Assembly (NCBI RefSeq): GCF_900078755.1
Contig: NZ_FKIH01000004.1
DNA length: 64,000 nucleotides
Origin: Ichthyocystis sparus
Lineage (GTDB): Bacteria; Pseudomonadota; Gammaproteobacteria; Burkholderiales; 2013Ark19i
Reading direction: 5' to 3' (one strand)
Shown here piece after piece: positions 7,579 through 14,747 of the stretch. The position numbers and the translations under genes were made by a program. A model generated the notes under the pieces. It did no database searches, was not told the origin of the DNA, and worked only from the letters and a program-made list of their open reading frames with translations. Numbering within the stretch: position 1 is the first letter of the stretch; every line of letters begins with the position of its first letter.

Positions 7579-8972
7579 ATAACCCAAAGTACCTAAGCAT
7601 GTTTGATATGTTTAAAATAGGTATAGGCCCATCTAGTTCTCATACTGTAGGACCTATGGTTGCATCTGCTAGGTTCGTAAAAGAGTATGTAAGTCTTATT
7701 GATAAAACAGAGTCTATTCGTATAGTGCTTCATGGATCACTTGCAGCAACAGGAAAGGGTCATGGCACGGATAAAGCTGTAATCTCAGGACTTCTGGGAC
7801 TAAATCCTGAAACTGTAGATCCTAATGAAATAGAGTTGATATTTAATAAGGCATTAGAAGAAAAACATATTGGACTTGGGGGAGTTAAAAACATTCCTTT
7901 CAACTACGAAACGGACATGTTTTTCGACAAAATACCATTGGATTTTCATCCAAATGCTTTAACGCTATCGCTTATTGACAAGGATGGTAATTGTTTAAAG
8001 ACAAAAACATACTTTTCAGTTGGTGGTGGATTCATACAGGAACAAGGTGAGTGCGATCGTATTTACAGTAACAAAGCTACTAAACTGGTTCCATATCCTT
8101 TTAAATCAGCCAATGAACTTCTACAAATGTGTAATGAGCACGAACTAACCATTAGTGAGCTCATCTTGAAAAACGAAATGACCTTCTTGACGTACGATCA
8201 AATAATGGAAAAAACACTAAAAATATGGGATACCATGAAAGAATGTATAGAAATAGGATGTCGTACAGACGGAACTTTACCTGGTGGGCTTAATGTACAA
8301 AGAAGAGCTTCAGAACTTTTCAGAAAACTGTCCAAACATGACAAAAGCAATATTGGATTTCTTGAAACATGTGACTGGATTAATCTTTATGCAATGGCAG
8401 TAAACGAACAAAACGCTGCAGGAGGAAGAGTTGTTACAGCACCAACTAACGGTGCTGCTGGAATAATACCTGCTGTTCTTAAATATAGCGAACAGTTCTT
8501 ACCTCAGTTCAGTGATGAAATGGTATTACAATTTCTTTTGACGGCAACGGCAATCGGGATTTTGTTTAAAACCAATGCATCTATTTCCGGAGCTGAGGTT
8601 GGTTGTCAGGGAGAAGTAGGATCAGCTTCTTCAATGGCTGCGGCTGGCTTGGCATCAATAATGAATGGCACACCGTTACAGATAGAAAACGCAGCTGAGA
8701 TTGCTATTGAACATTCTCTGGGATTAACTTGTGATCCCATTGGGGGGCTTGTTCAAATCCCATGTATAGAAAGAAATGCCATTGCTTCTGTAAAATCAGT
8801 AAATGCTGCGCGTCTGGCTTTAAATGGAACTGGATCGCACCAAATATCACTTGATAGTGCTATAGAAACAATGCGTGAAACTGGAAAAGACATGCAGAAA
8901 AAGTATAAAGAAACATCCGAAGGAGGATTGGCTGTTCATTATAAACGAACCGTAAACTTTATAAATTGTTGA
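7575..8972 (+). CDS. sdaA: L-serine ammonia-lyase, iron-sulfur type
   Basis: Deaminates L-serine to pyruvate and ammonia, using a 4Fe-4S cluster. The 465-residue single-chain form has the N-terminal beta domain beginning MFDMFKIGIGPSSSHTVGPM and the C-terminal alpha domain. The three cluster-ligand cysteines are at 344 (GCQGEVGSA), 386 (CDPIGGLV) and 397 (PCIERNA), as in the E. coli enzyme. The gene overlaps metG by 4 bp and is followed 7 bp later by a marC-family gene, so the three probably form one transcript. Serine is likely a carbon source feeding pyruvate, and with pckG nearby this fits an amino-acid-based diet. Confidence 0.95.
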   Translation: MNNPKYLSMFDMFKIGIGPSSSHTVGPMVASARFVKEYVSLIDKTESIRIVLHGSLAATGKGHGTDKAVISGLLGLNPETVDPNEIELIFNKALEEKHIGLGGVKNIPFNYETDMFFDKIPLDFHPNALTLSLIDKDGNCLKTKTYFSVGGGFIQEQGECDRIYSNKATKLVPYPFKSANELLQMCNEHELTISELILKNEMTFLTYDQIMEKTLKIWDTMKECIEIGCRTDGTLPGGLNVQRRASELFRKLSKHDKSNIGFLETCDWINLYAMAVNEQNAAGGRVVTAPTNGAAGIIPAVLKYSEQFLPQFSDEMVLQFLLTATAIGILFKTNASISGAEVGCQGEVGSASSMAAAGLASIMNGTPLQIENAAEIAIEHSLGLTCDPIGGLVQIPCIERNAIASVKSVNAARLALNGTGSHQISLDSAIETMRETGKDMQKKYKETSEGGLAVHYKRTVNFINC

Positions 8973-8979
8973 GATTATA

Positions 8980-9597
8980 ATGTCTTCTTCATCAATTAGT
9001 TATTTTATTTCTTCTCTTGCAATACTACTTCTCGTCCTTGATCCCCTTGGAAACATAGCGGCTGTAGTAGCAATACTCCACAGTGTTGCGCCCAGTCGTA
9101 GAAGATTTTTTATATTACGTGAAGGATTCATAGCTACGCTTATTCTTTTGTTATTTATGTTTTTTGGAAACGGGATTTTATCGCTAATTAAACTATCTAG
9201 TAGTTCTTTGCAAATATCAGGTGGAATACTACTGTTTATAATATCTCTAGACTTGGTATTTCCAGGGGGGACAGTAAAAAATGCAAGCTCAACTGAGGGC
9301 TGTATAACTCATGAAGAGCCTTTTATATTCCCAGTTGCAGTTCCTTTACTTGCTGGTCCGTCGGCAATAGCTACGGTGATGTTACTGTCTAACCAAAGTT
9401 CTAAATTATTGAATTCATCAGCTTTGATAATTGCAATGATAATCTCTACTATCACTTTGCTTTCATCGGAATGGATATATAAGAGTCTTGGAAAACAGAC
9501 GATGAATGCTATTGTTCGCTTAATGGGGCTTATTCTAAGTACCATATCAGTTCAAATGGTATTAGCGGGAATAAAGGAATTCGTGCACTCAATGTAA
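8980..9597 (+). CDS. MarC-family integral membrane protein
   Basis: A 205-residue protein of the MarC/YchE/YhgN (UPF0056) family of inner-membrane proteins with about six helices. Family signatures are the N-terminal DPLGNIAAVVAILH and the central FPVAVPLLAGPSAIATVMLL. The molecular function is not established: the old link to multiple antibiotic resistance was not upheld, and some members are proposed amino-acid exporters. Its position right behind sdaA suggests cotranscription, so a link to serine or another amino acid is possible but is inference. Confidence 0.85.
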   Translation: MSSSSISYFISSLAILLLVLDPLGNIAAVVAILHSVAPSRRRFFILREGFIATLILLLFMFFGNGILSLIKLSSSSLQISGGILLFIISLDLVFPGGTVKNASSTEGCITHEEPFIFPVAVPLLAGPSAIATVMLLSNQSSKLLNSSALIIAMIISTITLLSSEWIYKSLGKQTMNAIVRLMGLILSTISVQMVLAGIKEFVHSM

Positions 9598-9857
9598 ATT
9601 TTAAAGCCATATAAATCCAGTATCATTGCGTCGTTTTTCGACGGCAACAGTTGACGCCACAAACTCGCAGAAAATATGTTCATATAAATAATATCCCAAT
9701 TAATCGCACTTAAGCAATGAGTAAACATTGGCTAATAGGTAGATTAGGGCTATATAAAGTGCCATTTGTACGCAATATTAGGAAAAATTTCTTGAGTATT
9801 AATCAGCTTAGTAATACCCTTCTTCTTTCTCTCTTAGGTTTACCTGGGGAATAGCTC
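9598..9857. other. Intergenic region with a hairpin
   Basis: 260 bp without a gene. A stable hairpin (TTGCGTCG, T5 loop, CGACGGCAA, one bulge) lies near 9626-9649, just behind the marC-family stop, but has no following T-run. The rest is AT-rich and should hold the promoter of the symporter gene; no convincing -35/-10 pair is evident. Confidence 0.4.
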
Positions 9858-11270
9858 ATGCTTATTACCTTAACTATCATTTACATGATCTTTTCGATAA
9901 TAGTAGGAATTTCATCAAAATTTCTAGTTAAAGATTCTAGGGACTATGCTGTTGCTGGAAGATCATTGCCTCTTCCTATTGTTGTAGGAACAGTTTTTTC
10001 AACGTGGTTTGGATCAGAGTCTGTACTGGGAATACCCCCAGAGTTCATGAAGGGTGGAATATCAGCTATAGCAGAAGATCCTATAGGTACGGCGGTGTGT
10101 CTTTTCATAATCGCTGCCTTTTTTGTACGATATTGGTATAACGGTAATTTCCTAACCATAGGCGACTTCTACCGAGAGCGCTTCTCAAGAACTGTAGAGC
10201 TTCTCTGTTCGATAGCAATATCCATATCTTACGTAGGTTGGGTAGCTGCTCAGCTTACCGCATTTGGTCTGGTTGTAAATGCTCTTTCTCAGGGACTTAT
10301 TTCCAAAATATCTGGCATAGTCATAGGTTCTAGTGTAATAATTACATACACTGTATACGGTGGGATGTGGTCATTGGCAATAATAGACTTTTTTCAAATG
10401 ATAATAATTATCGGTGGTCTGATATATATCTCGTACCACATGTCTTTAAAGCTTCCAGCTCCTTCAGTAATCATACAATCAATGAGAGATTCAGGAAAAC
10501 TTTCTTTTTCACCGGACGGTCATTCAATAAAAAACACAATAGAAATGGTAGCTGCTGTTGCCACTGCTTCACTTGGATCAATACCTCAAGAAGATATTTT
10601 CCAGAGAATAATATCTGCTAAAAGTGTATTTACAGCTCGAACCGGAGTTATCTTGGCAGGGATTCTTTACTTTTTTATCGCTACATTACCAATACTAATA
10701 CTAGCTTATGGCTTTATACTAGCACCTGATTTAGCCAACTCAGACAGTCAAGTCATACTACCTCAAATAATCATGCAGCATACTTCAATTGGGACCCAGG
10801 TAGTGTTCTTTGGGGCTATGCTGTCTGCTATCATGAGCACGGCAAGTGGAGGCTTACTAGCTCCTGCGACCATTCTAACGAAAAATCTTATACAGCAGTA
10901 CATGTCACCGATGCCAGACTACATAGTACTTTTGGTAACTCGGGTGGTCGTAGTTGTATTTGGTACAGTTGCAACCATTTTTTCGGCTATATCCAATGAC
11001 AGCATATATAACATGGTTACAAACTCGGATAAAATAACTATGGTAATTCCTTTCGTTCCTCTAGTTGCGGGAACATATTGGAAAAAAGCAAATACGTCGG
11101 GGGCTGTAATAGCTATAAGCATGGGAATAATAGTATGGCTTGGATTCTCCGGTAACAAGATTAACAGCGCGGTACCACCTCACATAGCGGGACTTATAGC
11201 AGCAACTATAGGAATGGTACTTGGGTCTTATCTTCCAGACGTAAGTGCAAAAATAAAACTTAGAGTTTAG
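9858..11270 (+). CDS. Sodium:solute symporter (SSS family)
   Basis: A 470-residue Na+-coupled transporter of the SSSF/LeuT fold, with about 13 membrane helices. Recognisable features are the N-terminal DYAVAGRSLPLPIVVGTVFSTWFGSES motif region, GDFYRERF, a YTVYGGMWS motif after helix 5, and AIMSTASGGLLAPATILTKNL, the family signature carrying the Na2-site serine/threonine region. A GGGGA ribosome site lies eight bases before the ATG. The closest subgroups carry organic acids, amino acids or pantothenate, and the substrate cannot be decided here. The 3' end overlaps yebC (convergent) by 4 bp. Confidence 0.88.
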   Translation: MLITLTIIYMIFSIIVGISSKFLVKDSRDYAVAGRSLPLPIVVGTVFSTWFGSESVLGIPPEFMKGGISAIAEDPIGTAVCLFIIAAFFVRYWYNGNFLTIGDFYRERFSRTVELLCSIAISISYVGWVAAQLTAFGLVVNALSQGLISKISGIVIGSSVIITYTVYGGMWSLAIIDFFQMIIIIGGLIYISYHMSLKLPAPSVIIQSMRDSGKLSFSPDGHSIKNTIEMVAAVATASLGSIPQEDIFQRIISAKSVFTARTGVILAGILYFFIATLPILILAYGFILAPDLANSDSQVILPQIIMQHTSIGTQVVFFGAMLSAIMSTASGGLLAPATILTKNLIQQYMSPMPDYIVLLVTRVVVVVFGTVATIFSAISNDSIYNMVTNSDKITMVIPFVPLVAGTYWKKANTSGAVIAISMGIIVWLGFSGNKINSAVPPHIAGLIAATIGMVLGSYLPDVSAKIKLRV

Positions 11271-11995
11271 TATTGTAAAAAATTTACATTTGTAAATACT
11301 TCTCGAACATCGTCAATGTCCTCGAGAGAAGATACGAGCTTTCTTACTTTTTTTTCTGAATCTGGGGACAGTGTAATTTCTGCTTCCGGTTGCATAACTA
11401 TCCTAGACAGCTCAGGCACAAGAGATGCCTCTTCAAAAGCATTCTTGATGTCAAAAAAAGATGACGGCAACGTTGTAACCTCAATTGATCCATCATCTTG
11501 CTTAACGACATCTTCTACTTCATGCGATAAAGCTACTCCCATTATTTGTTCTTCTGAAACATATGGAGAAAATACTAGTAAGCCGCAATGTTTGAACATA
11601 TAGGACACGCATCCTTCTGTTCCTAGGTTTCCTCCATACTTAGAAAATTCGTGTCTAACGGCAGCAACGGTACGAACCTTATTGTCAGTTAAACAATCCA
11701 CAATAATTGCAGCACTATCAGGAGCGTACCCCTCATAACGTACCTCAATGTACTCTGCACCAAACAAAGCGCCGCTTCCCCTTTGTATTGCCCTATTAAC
11801 AGTGTCTTTAGGCATATTGGAAGCACTAGCCTTTTCCATAGCTAAACGCAATGCCGGATTAGAACTGGGGTCCGCTCCTCCCTTTTTAGTAGAAACAGTA
11901 ATTTCACGAATTATCTTAGTAAAAATACTACCTTTTTTTGCATCAGCAGCAGCTTTCTGATGCTTAATATTTGCCCACTTTGAATGTCCTGACAT
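11267..11995 (-). CDS. yebC: YebC/PmpR-family protein
   Basis: A 242-residue YebC family protein, until recently annotated as a transcription regulator and now linked to translation through stalling motifs. The N-terminus MSGHSKWANIKHQKAAADAKKG is diagnostic and fixes the start at 11995, with an AAGGTAG ribosome site about eight bases upstream; the 22 codons before it are not used. Further family motifs are GGADPSSNPALRLA and GYAPDSAAIIVDCLTDNK. In many proteobacteria the gene precedes ruvC; here ruvC is instead downstream of minE at the far end of the window. Confidence 0.95.
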   Translation of the reverse strand: MSGHSKWANIKHQKAAADAKKGSIFTKIIREITVSTKKGGADPSSNPALRLAMEKASASNMPKDTVNRAIQRGSGALFGAEYIEVRYEGYAPDSAAIIVDCLTDNKVRTVAAVRHEFSKYGGNLGTEGCVSYMFKHCGLLVFSPYVSEEQIMGVALSHEVEDVVKQDDGSIEVTTLPSSFFDIKNAFEEASLVPELSRIVMQPEAEITLSPDSEKKVRKLVSSLEDIDDVREVFTNVNFLQY

Positions 11996-12132
11996 AAAAA
12001 CTACCTTAAAAAAACACTCCGCAAACATTGTATCAAAACGAATTATGCGAATAAAATTCAAATTGTCTTTAGTCTTAGAGTTATATTGACTACATAATAT
12101 TGATTTCTTAAAAATATACTAGGATAACGGGG

Positions 12133-12534
12133 TTGGTTGTGAGCAACGAATTGGTAAAGATACTAAAGGAAATGTCATCCCCAAGGATAGGAGACATAGC
12201 TGTAATTGCTGTCTTACTAATAGCAATAGGAACACAAATTACCACCCATACAAGCAACGGCCCGCTTTATCTAATCGTACGTAAATCAGGAAAAATCACA
12301 CATAAGTATTTATTACCATTAAGGCAAAAGATTAAACTGAACGGGGCAATAGGATTTACTGAAGTAGAAATAAGTGATTATCGTGTACGAGTAACAAAGG
12401 ACCCTGGCCCAAGACAAATATGTGTTAGACAAGGTTGGATAGAAAAAAACAACTCTGTTCTAATTTGCGCCCCAAGTGAAATAACACTTGAAATTAAAGG
12501 AGATAAGCATCAATATGACAGCACGTCCTACTAA
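12133..12534 (+). CDS. NusG domain II-containing protein
   Basis: A 133-residue protein with one N-terminal membrane helix (about residues 19-37) and an extracytoplasmic NusG_II (DUF1312-type) beta domain ending in the typical PGPRQICVRQGWI segment. The start is the TTG at 12133 (AGGA upstream) or the GTG at 12139. Its end overlaps the start of the Gx transporter gene, and this NusG_II/Gx pairing is widespread. In other genomes the pair often neighbours apbE or electron-transfer genes, and here apbE lies at 60.6 kb. The exact role is unknown. Confidence 0.8.
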   Translation: MVVSNELVKILKEMSSPRIGDIAVIAVLLIAIGTQITTHTSNGPLYLIVRKSGKITHKYLLPLRQKIKLNGAIGFTEVEISDYRVRVTKDPGPRQICVRQGWIEKNNSVLICAPSEITLEIKGDKHQYDSTSY

Positions 12535-13060
12535 ACACATATCTTACACTCCTAATCCAGACGATGCACTGATATCGCAGCTTGCAGCTCTATCTATAGG
12601 ATTATCAGCAATAGACAACAGCCTTCCTAGCATATTCTTGGGAATAAAGCCTGGGCTAGCGAACATAATAACTCTGTTTGCATACAACACCGGGGGGATA
12701 AACAGAGCAACGTGGGTGGCTACATTAAGGATAATATCAGCCGGACTTATTTTTGGTTCGCTGGGTACCCCTGGGTTCATACTATCAATATCGGGATCAA
12801 CACTGAGCCTAGCATCGCTTATATTAGCTAAATATCTGCCACAAAAATACTTCAGCCTGATTTCAACTAGCATAATATGCGCTATATTCCACTACGTAGG
12901 GCAAATATCGGCCGCGTACGTAGTACTAATACCATCAAAATCACTGTTTAGTCTCATACCGATATTTGTAATATCAGCAGTAGTGACAGGATACATCAAT
13001 GGATCCATAGCCAATCATCTGATTAAAAATACTACGAGCCTTACCCCGGCACTAAAGTAA
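12515..13060 (+). CDS. Gx transporter family membrane protein
   Basis: A 181-residue integral membrane protein of the Gx/heptaprenyl diphosphate synthase component I-like (ECF S-component-like) family. The motif LPSIFLGIKPGLANIITLFA is characteristic, followed by GSLGTPGFILSISGS and about five helices. The ATG at 12515 is chosen by similarity, although AAAGGAG lies a rather long 13 bases upstream; it overlaps the NusG_II gene by 20 bp. The last ~25 bp are overlapped by the SRP RNA gene on the opposite strand, so the C-terminal codons double as RNA stem sequence. The substrate is unknown. Confidence 0.8.
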   Translation: MTARPTKHISYTPNPDDALISQLAALSIGLSAIDNSLPSIFLGIKPGLANIITLFAYNTGGINRATWVATLRIISAGLIFGSLGTPGFILSISGSTLSLASLILAKYLPQKYFSLISTSIICAIFHYVGQISAAYVVLIPSKSLFSLIPIFVISAVVTGYINGSIANHLIKNTTSLTPALK

Positions 13061-13126
13061 ATCCGCTTTGGCTGCTTTCTTCCGAACCTGACCAGGTATG
13101 CAAACCACCCATGCGAGGAGGCCCGC
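13036..13126 (-). ncRNA. ffs: Signal recognition particle RNA (4.5S, small bacterial type)
   Basis: The minus strand contains GGTCAGGTTCGGAAGAAAGC followed by AGCC, the apical-loop core of bacterial 4.5S RNA that binds Ffh. Outside it, a 5' GGGCCU (13119-13124) can pair with a 3' AGGCUC (13036-13041), closing the terminal stem, so the RNA is about 90 nt. The ends are estimates. A -10-like TACAAT lies at 13134-13139, placing the transcription start at about 13126-13128. The 3' end lies within the last codons of the Gx gene. pyrB is upstream on the same strand. Confidence 0.9.
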
Positions 13127-13133
13127 GCCTAGG

Positions 13134-13163
13134 ATTGTACCACAGTACCCATAAAAATTGGCA
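13134..13163 (-). promoter_or_regulatory. Putative promoter of the SRP RNA gene
   Basis: On the minus strand TACAAT (13134-13139) is a good -10 element, with a weak -35-like TGCCAA 18 bp further upstream. The distance to the predicted 5' end of the RNA (6-8 nt) fits. Confidence 0.5.
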
Positions 13164-13185
13164 GACATATATGAAACGGCTGATA

Positions 13186-14103
13186 TTACAAACAATTGTA
13201 AAGCCAAACTAAACAAGCCATTCTCATAAACACTCCTAACTCAACTTGCTCAAAAAATTTACAACAAGGAAGTGCAACTACATCATCAGATATCTCTAAA
13301 TTACGATTAAGAGGCTGGGGATGAATTACTATGGCACCTTCCTTTAACCTTTCAGCGTGAGAACGCTTAAAGCCGTAATTAGCTACGTATTCATCCAAAT
13401 TTATATTTTCATTATCCGAGAATCTTTCACGCTGTACTCTCAACAAAGAAACAACATCAACCCCAGAAAGTCCTTCCTCCAGAGAAGAGGTGGTATTGAC
13501 AGAAGAAAATAAAACATCCTTACTAGGATCTGGAAGAAACGATGACGGTCCCACAAGGCGTATATCCCTGCAGCCAAGGGTCTTTAAAATCTGAACTTGT
13601 GATCTAGCAACACGACTATGAACAACATCACCAAGTATAAGAACAGAGACATCATCAAGCCTGGAGTTGTACTTACTTATACAAAAAACATCAAGTAAGC
13701 CTTGTGTTGGGTGATGTCTAGCCCCATGCCCACCACTTATCACATGAGCATCAAGTGGAAAGTCTACCAGCAACCGATCAAAAAAATCACCATCCGAATG
13801 TCTAATTATAAGAAAATCGGCACCTAGGCTGACTATATTACGGAGCGTATCCTCAAAAGTTTCACCTTTAGATAAAGAAGAACCATGGGAACAAAAATCG
13901 AAAACCTCAGCACCAACCCTACGTGCAGCAACCTCAAAGGATATTCTAGTTCTAGTAGAATCTTCTAAAAATACGGTAAACACACTCGAGCCACGCAGCT
14001 TGTCCAAAAGTAGTGAACCACTCCCAGCCAAAGCAGCCAACTCAAACAAGCGCTCCACATCTGATACGCTAAGCGCACCCGGATCAACTAAATGAAACGA
14101 CAA
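13186..14103 (-). CDS. pyrB: Aspartate carbamoyltransferase catalytic chain
   Basis: Joins carbamoyl phosphate and aspartate in de novo pyrimidine synthesis. The carbamoyl-phosphate motif STRTR (in EDSTRTRISFE) and HPTQGLLD are both present, with ILGDVVHSRVARS in the second domain. The start is a TTG at 14103 with GAGGG about five bases upstream, giving 305 residues, near the usual 310. It follows a predicted type III secretion chaperone on the same strand by 13 bp, an unexpected operon partner. No pyrR, pyrC or regulatory pyrI lies next to it; pyrE is at 31.2 kb. Confidence 0.95.
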   Translation of the reverse strand: MSFHLVDPGALSVSDVERLFELAALAGSGSLLLDKLRGSSVFTVFLEDSTRTRISFEVAARRVGAEVFDFCSHGSSLSKGETFEDTLRNIVSLGADFLIIRHSDGDFFDRLLVDFPLDAHVISGGHGARHHPTQGLLDVFCISKYNSRLDDVSVLILGDVVHSRVARSQVQILKTLGCRDIRLVGPSSFLPDPSKDVLFSSVNTTSSLEEGLSGVDVVSLLRVQRERFSDNENINLDEYVANYGFKRSHAERLKEGAIVIHPQPLNRNLEISDDVVALPCCKFFEQVELGVFMRMACLVWLYNCL

Positions 14104-14116
14104 AAAGCCCTCAAAA

Positions 14117-14644
14117 TTAAGCTAAGCGAGAAAAATCAGGACGGCCACCGTCGTCATCTCCACCGCCATCAGTACCTGAAGGAGAAGGCCCGCCAGTACC
14201 ACCAGCAGGAGCACGGCGATCATAACGACTCACCCCCTTCATTATCTCATCATTAACGGACTCCTTAACTTCCTTCGAGAACTCAACAAACTGAGTCAAA
14301 ATGTTCTCAAAAAGCTGACAGTTAAGCATGTCGACAACATGAGAAAAAACAAGGGTAAGCTCAGACGAATTAGGATTAAGCGCCAGCCACGTACCTCGGT
14401 TCTCATTGGCATAAATATTGCGACGAAGAACTATCTCGTAGCCCTCCCTTACTTTGTAGTCAGGAATAACAAAAAGAGGGGCGAAGAAGACAACAAAGTC
14501 ACCATTCTCCGGAACCTCTATGATCCAACGGTTAGTCCTGTCCTTATCAACAAGAACACAAACGCCATCAATAAGGGAAAACTTGGTCCCTAGCTTCTGA
14601 GAAATCTCTTTTAAAAAACCATCAATCTTAGTGGAATTATCCAT
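14117..14644 (-). CDS. CesT-like type III secretion chaperone (predicted)
   Basis: A 175-residue acidic protein. Residues 1-130 fit the CesT/SycE class I chaperone fold: an N-terminal helix (IDGFLKEISQKLG), a beta sheet region (CVLVDKDRTNRWIIEVPENGDFVVFFAPLFVIP), the ILRRN-like IVLRRNIYANENRGTWLALNP, LVFSHVVDMLN and a closing helix QLFENILTQFVEFSKEV. The C-terminal tail is Gly/Asp/Pro-rich and looks disordered (GGTGGPSPSGTDGGGDDDGG). Such chaperones bind type III effectors in the cytosol. No secretion apparatus or obvious effector is adjacent; gyrB is upstream and pyrB downstream. The assignment rests on pattern, not on catalytic residues. Confidence 0.65.
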   Translation of the reverse strand: MDNSTKIDGFLKEISQKLGTKFSLIDGVCVLVDKDRTNRWIIEVPENGDFVVFFAPLFVIPDYKVREGYEIVLRRNIYANENRGTWLALNPNSSELTLVFSHVVDMLNCQLFENILTQFVEFSKEVKESVNDEIMKGVSRYDRRAPAGGTGGPSPSGTDGGGDDDGGRPDFSRLA

Positions 14645-14747
14645 GCCACACCAATAAAAAATTAAACACCCAGCCCCAAATCACCAAACAATCTATCAAA
14701 ACTAACCCAAAAAATCTAGGAACACAGTAGGTATATACGAAAAACAA

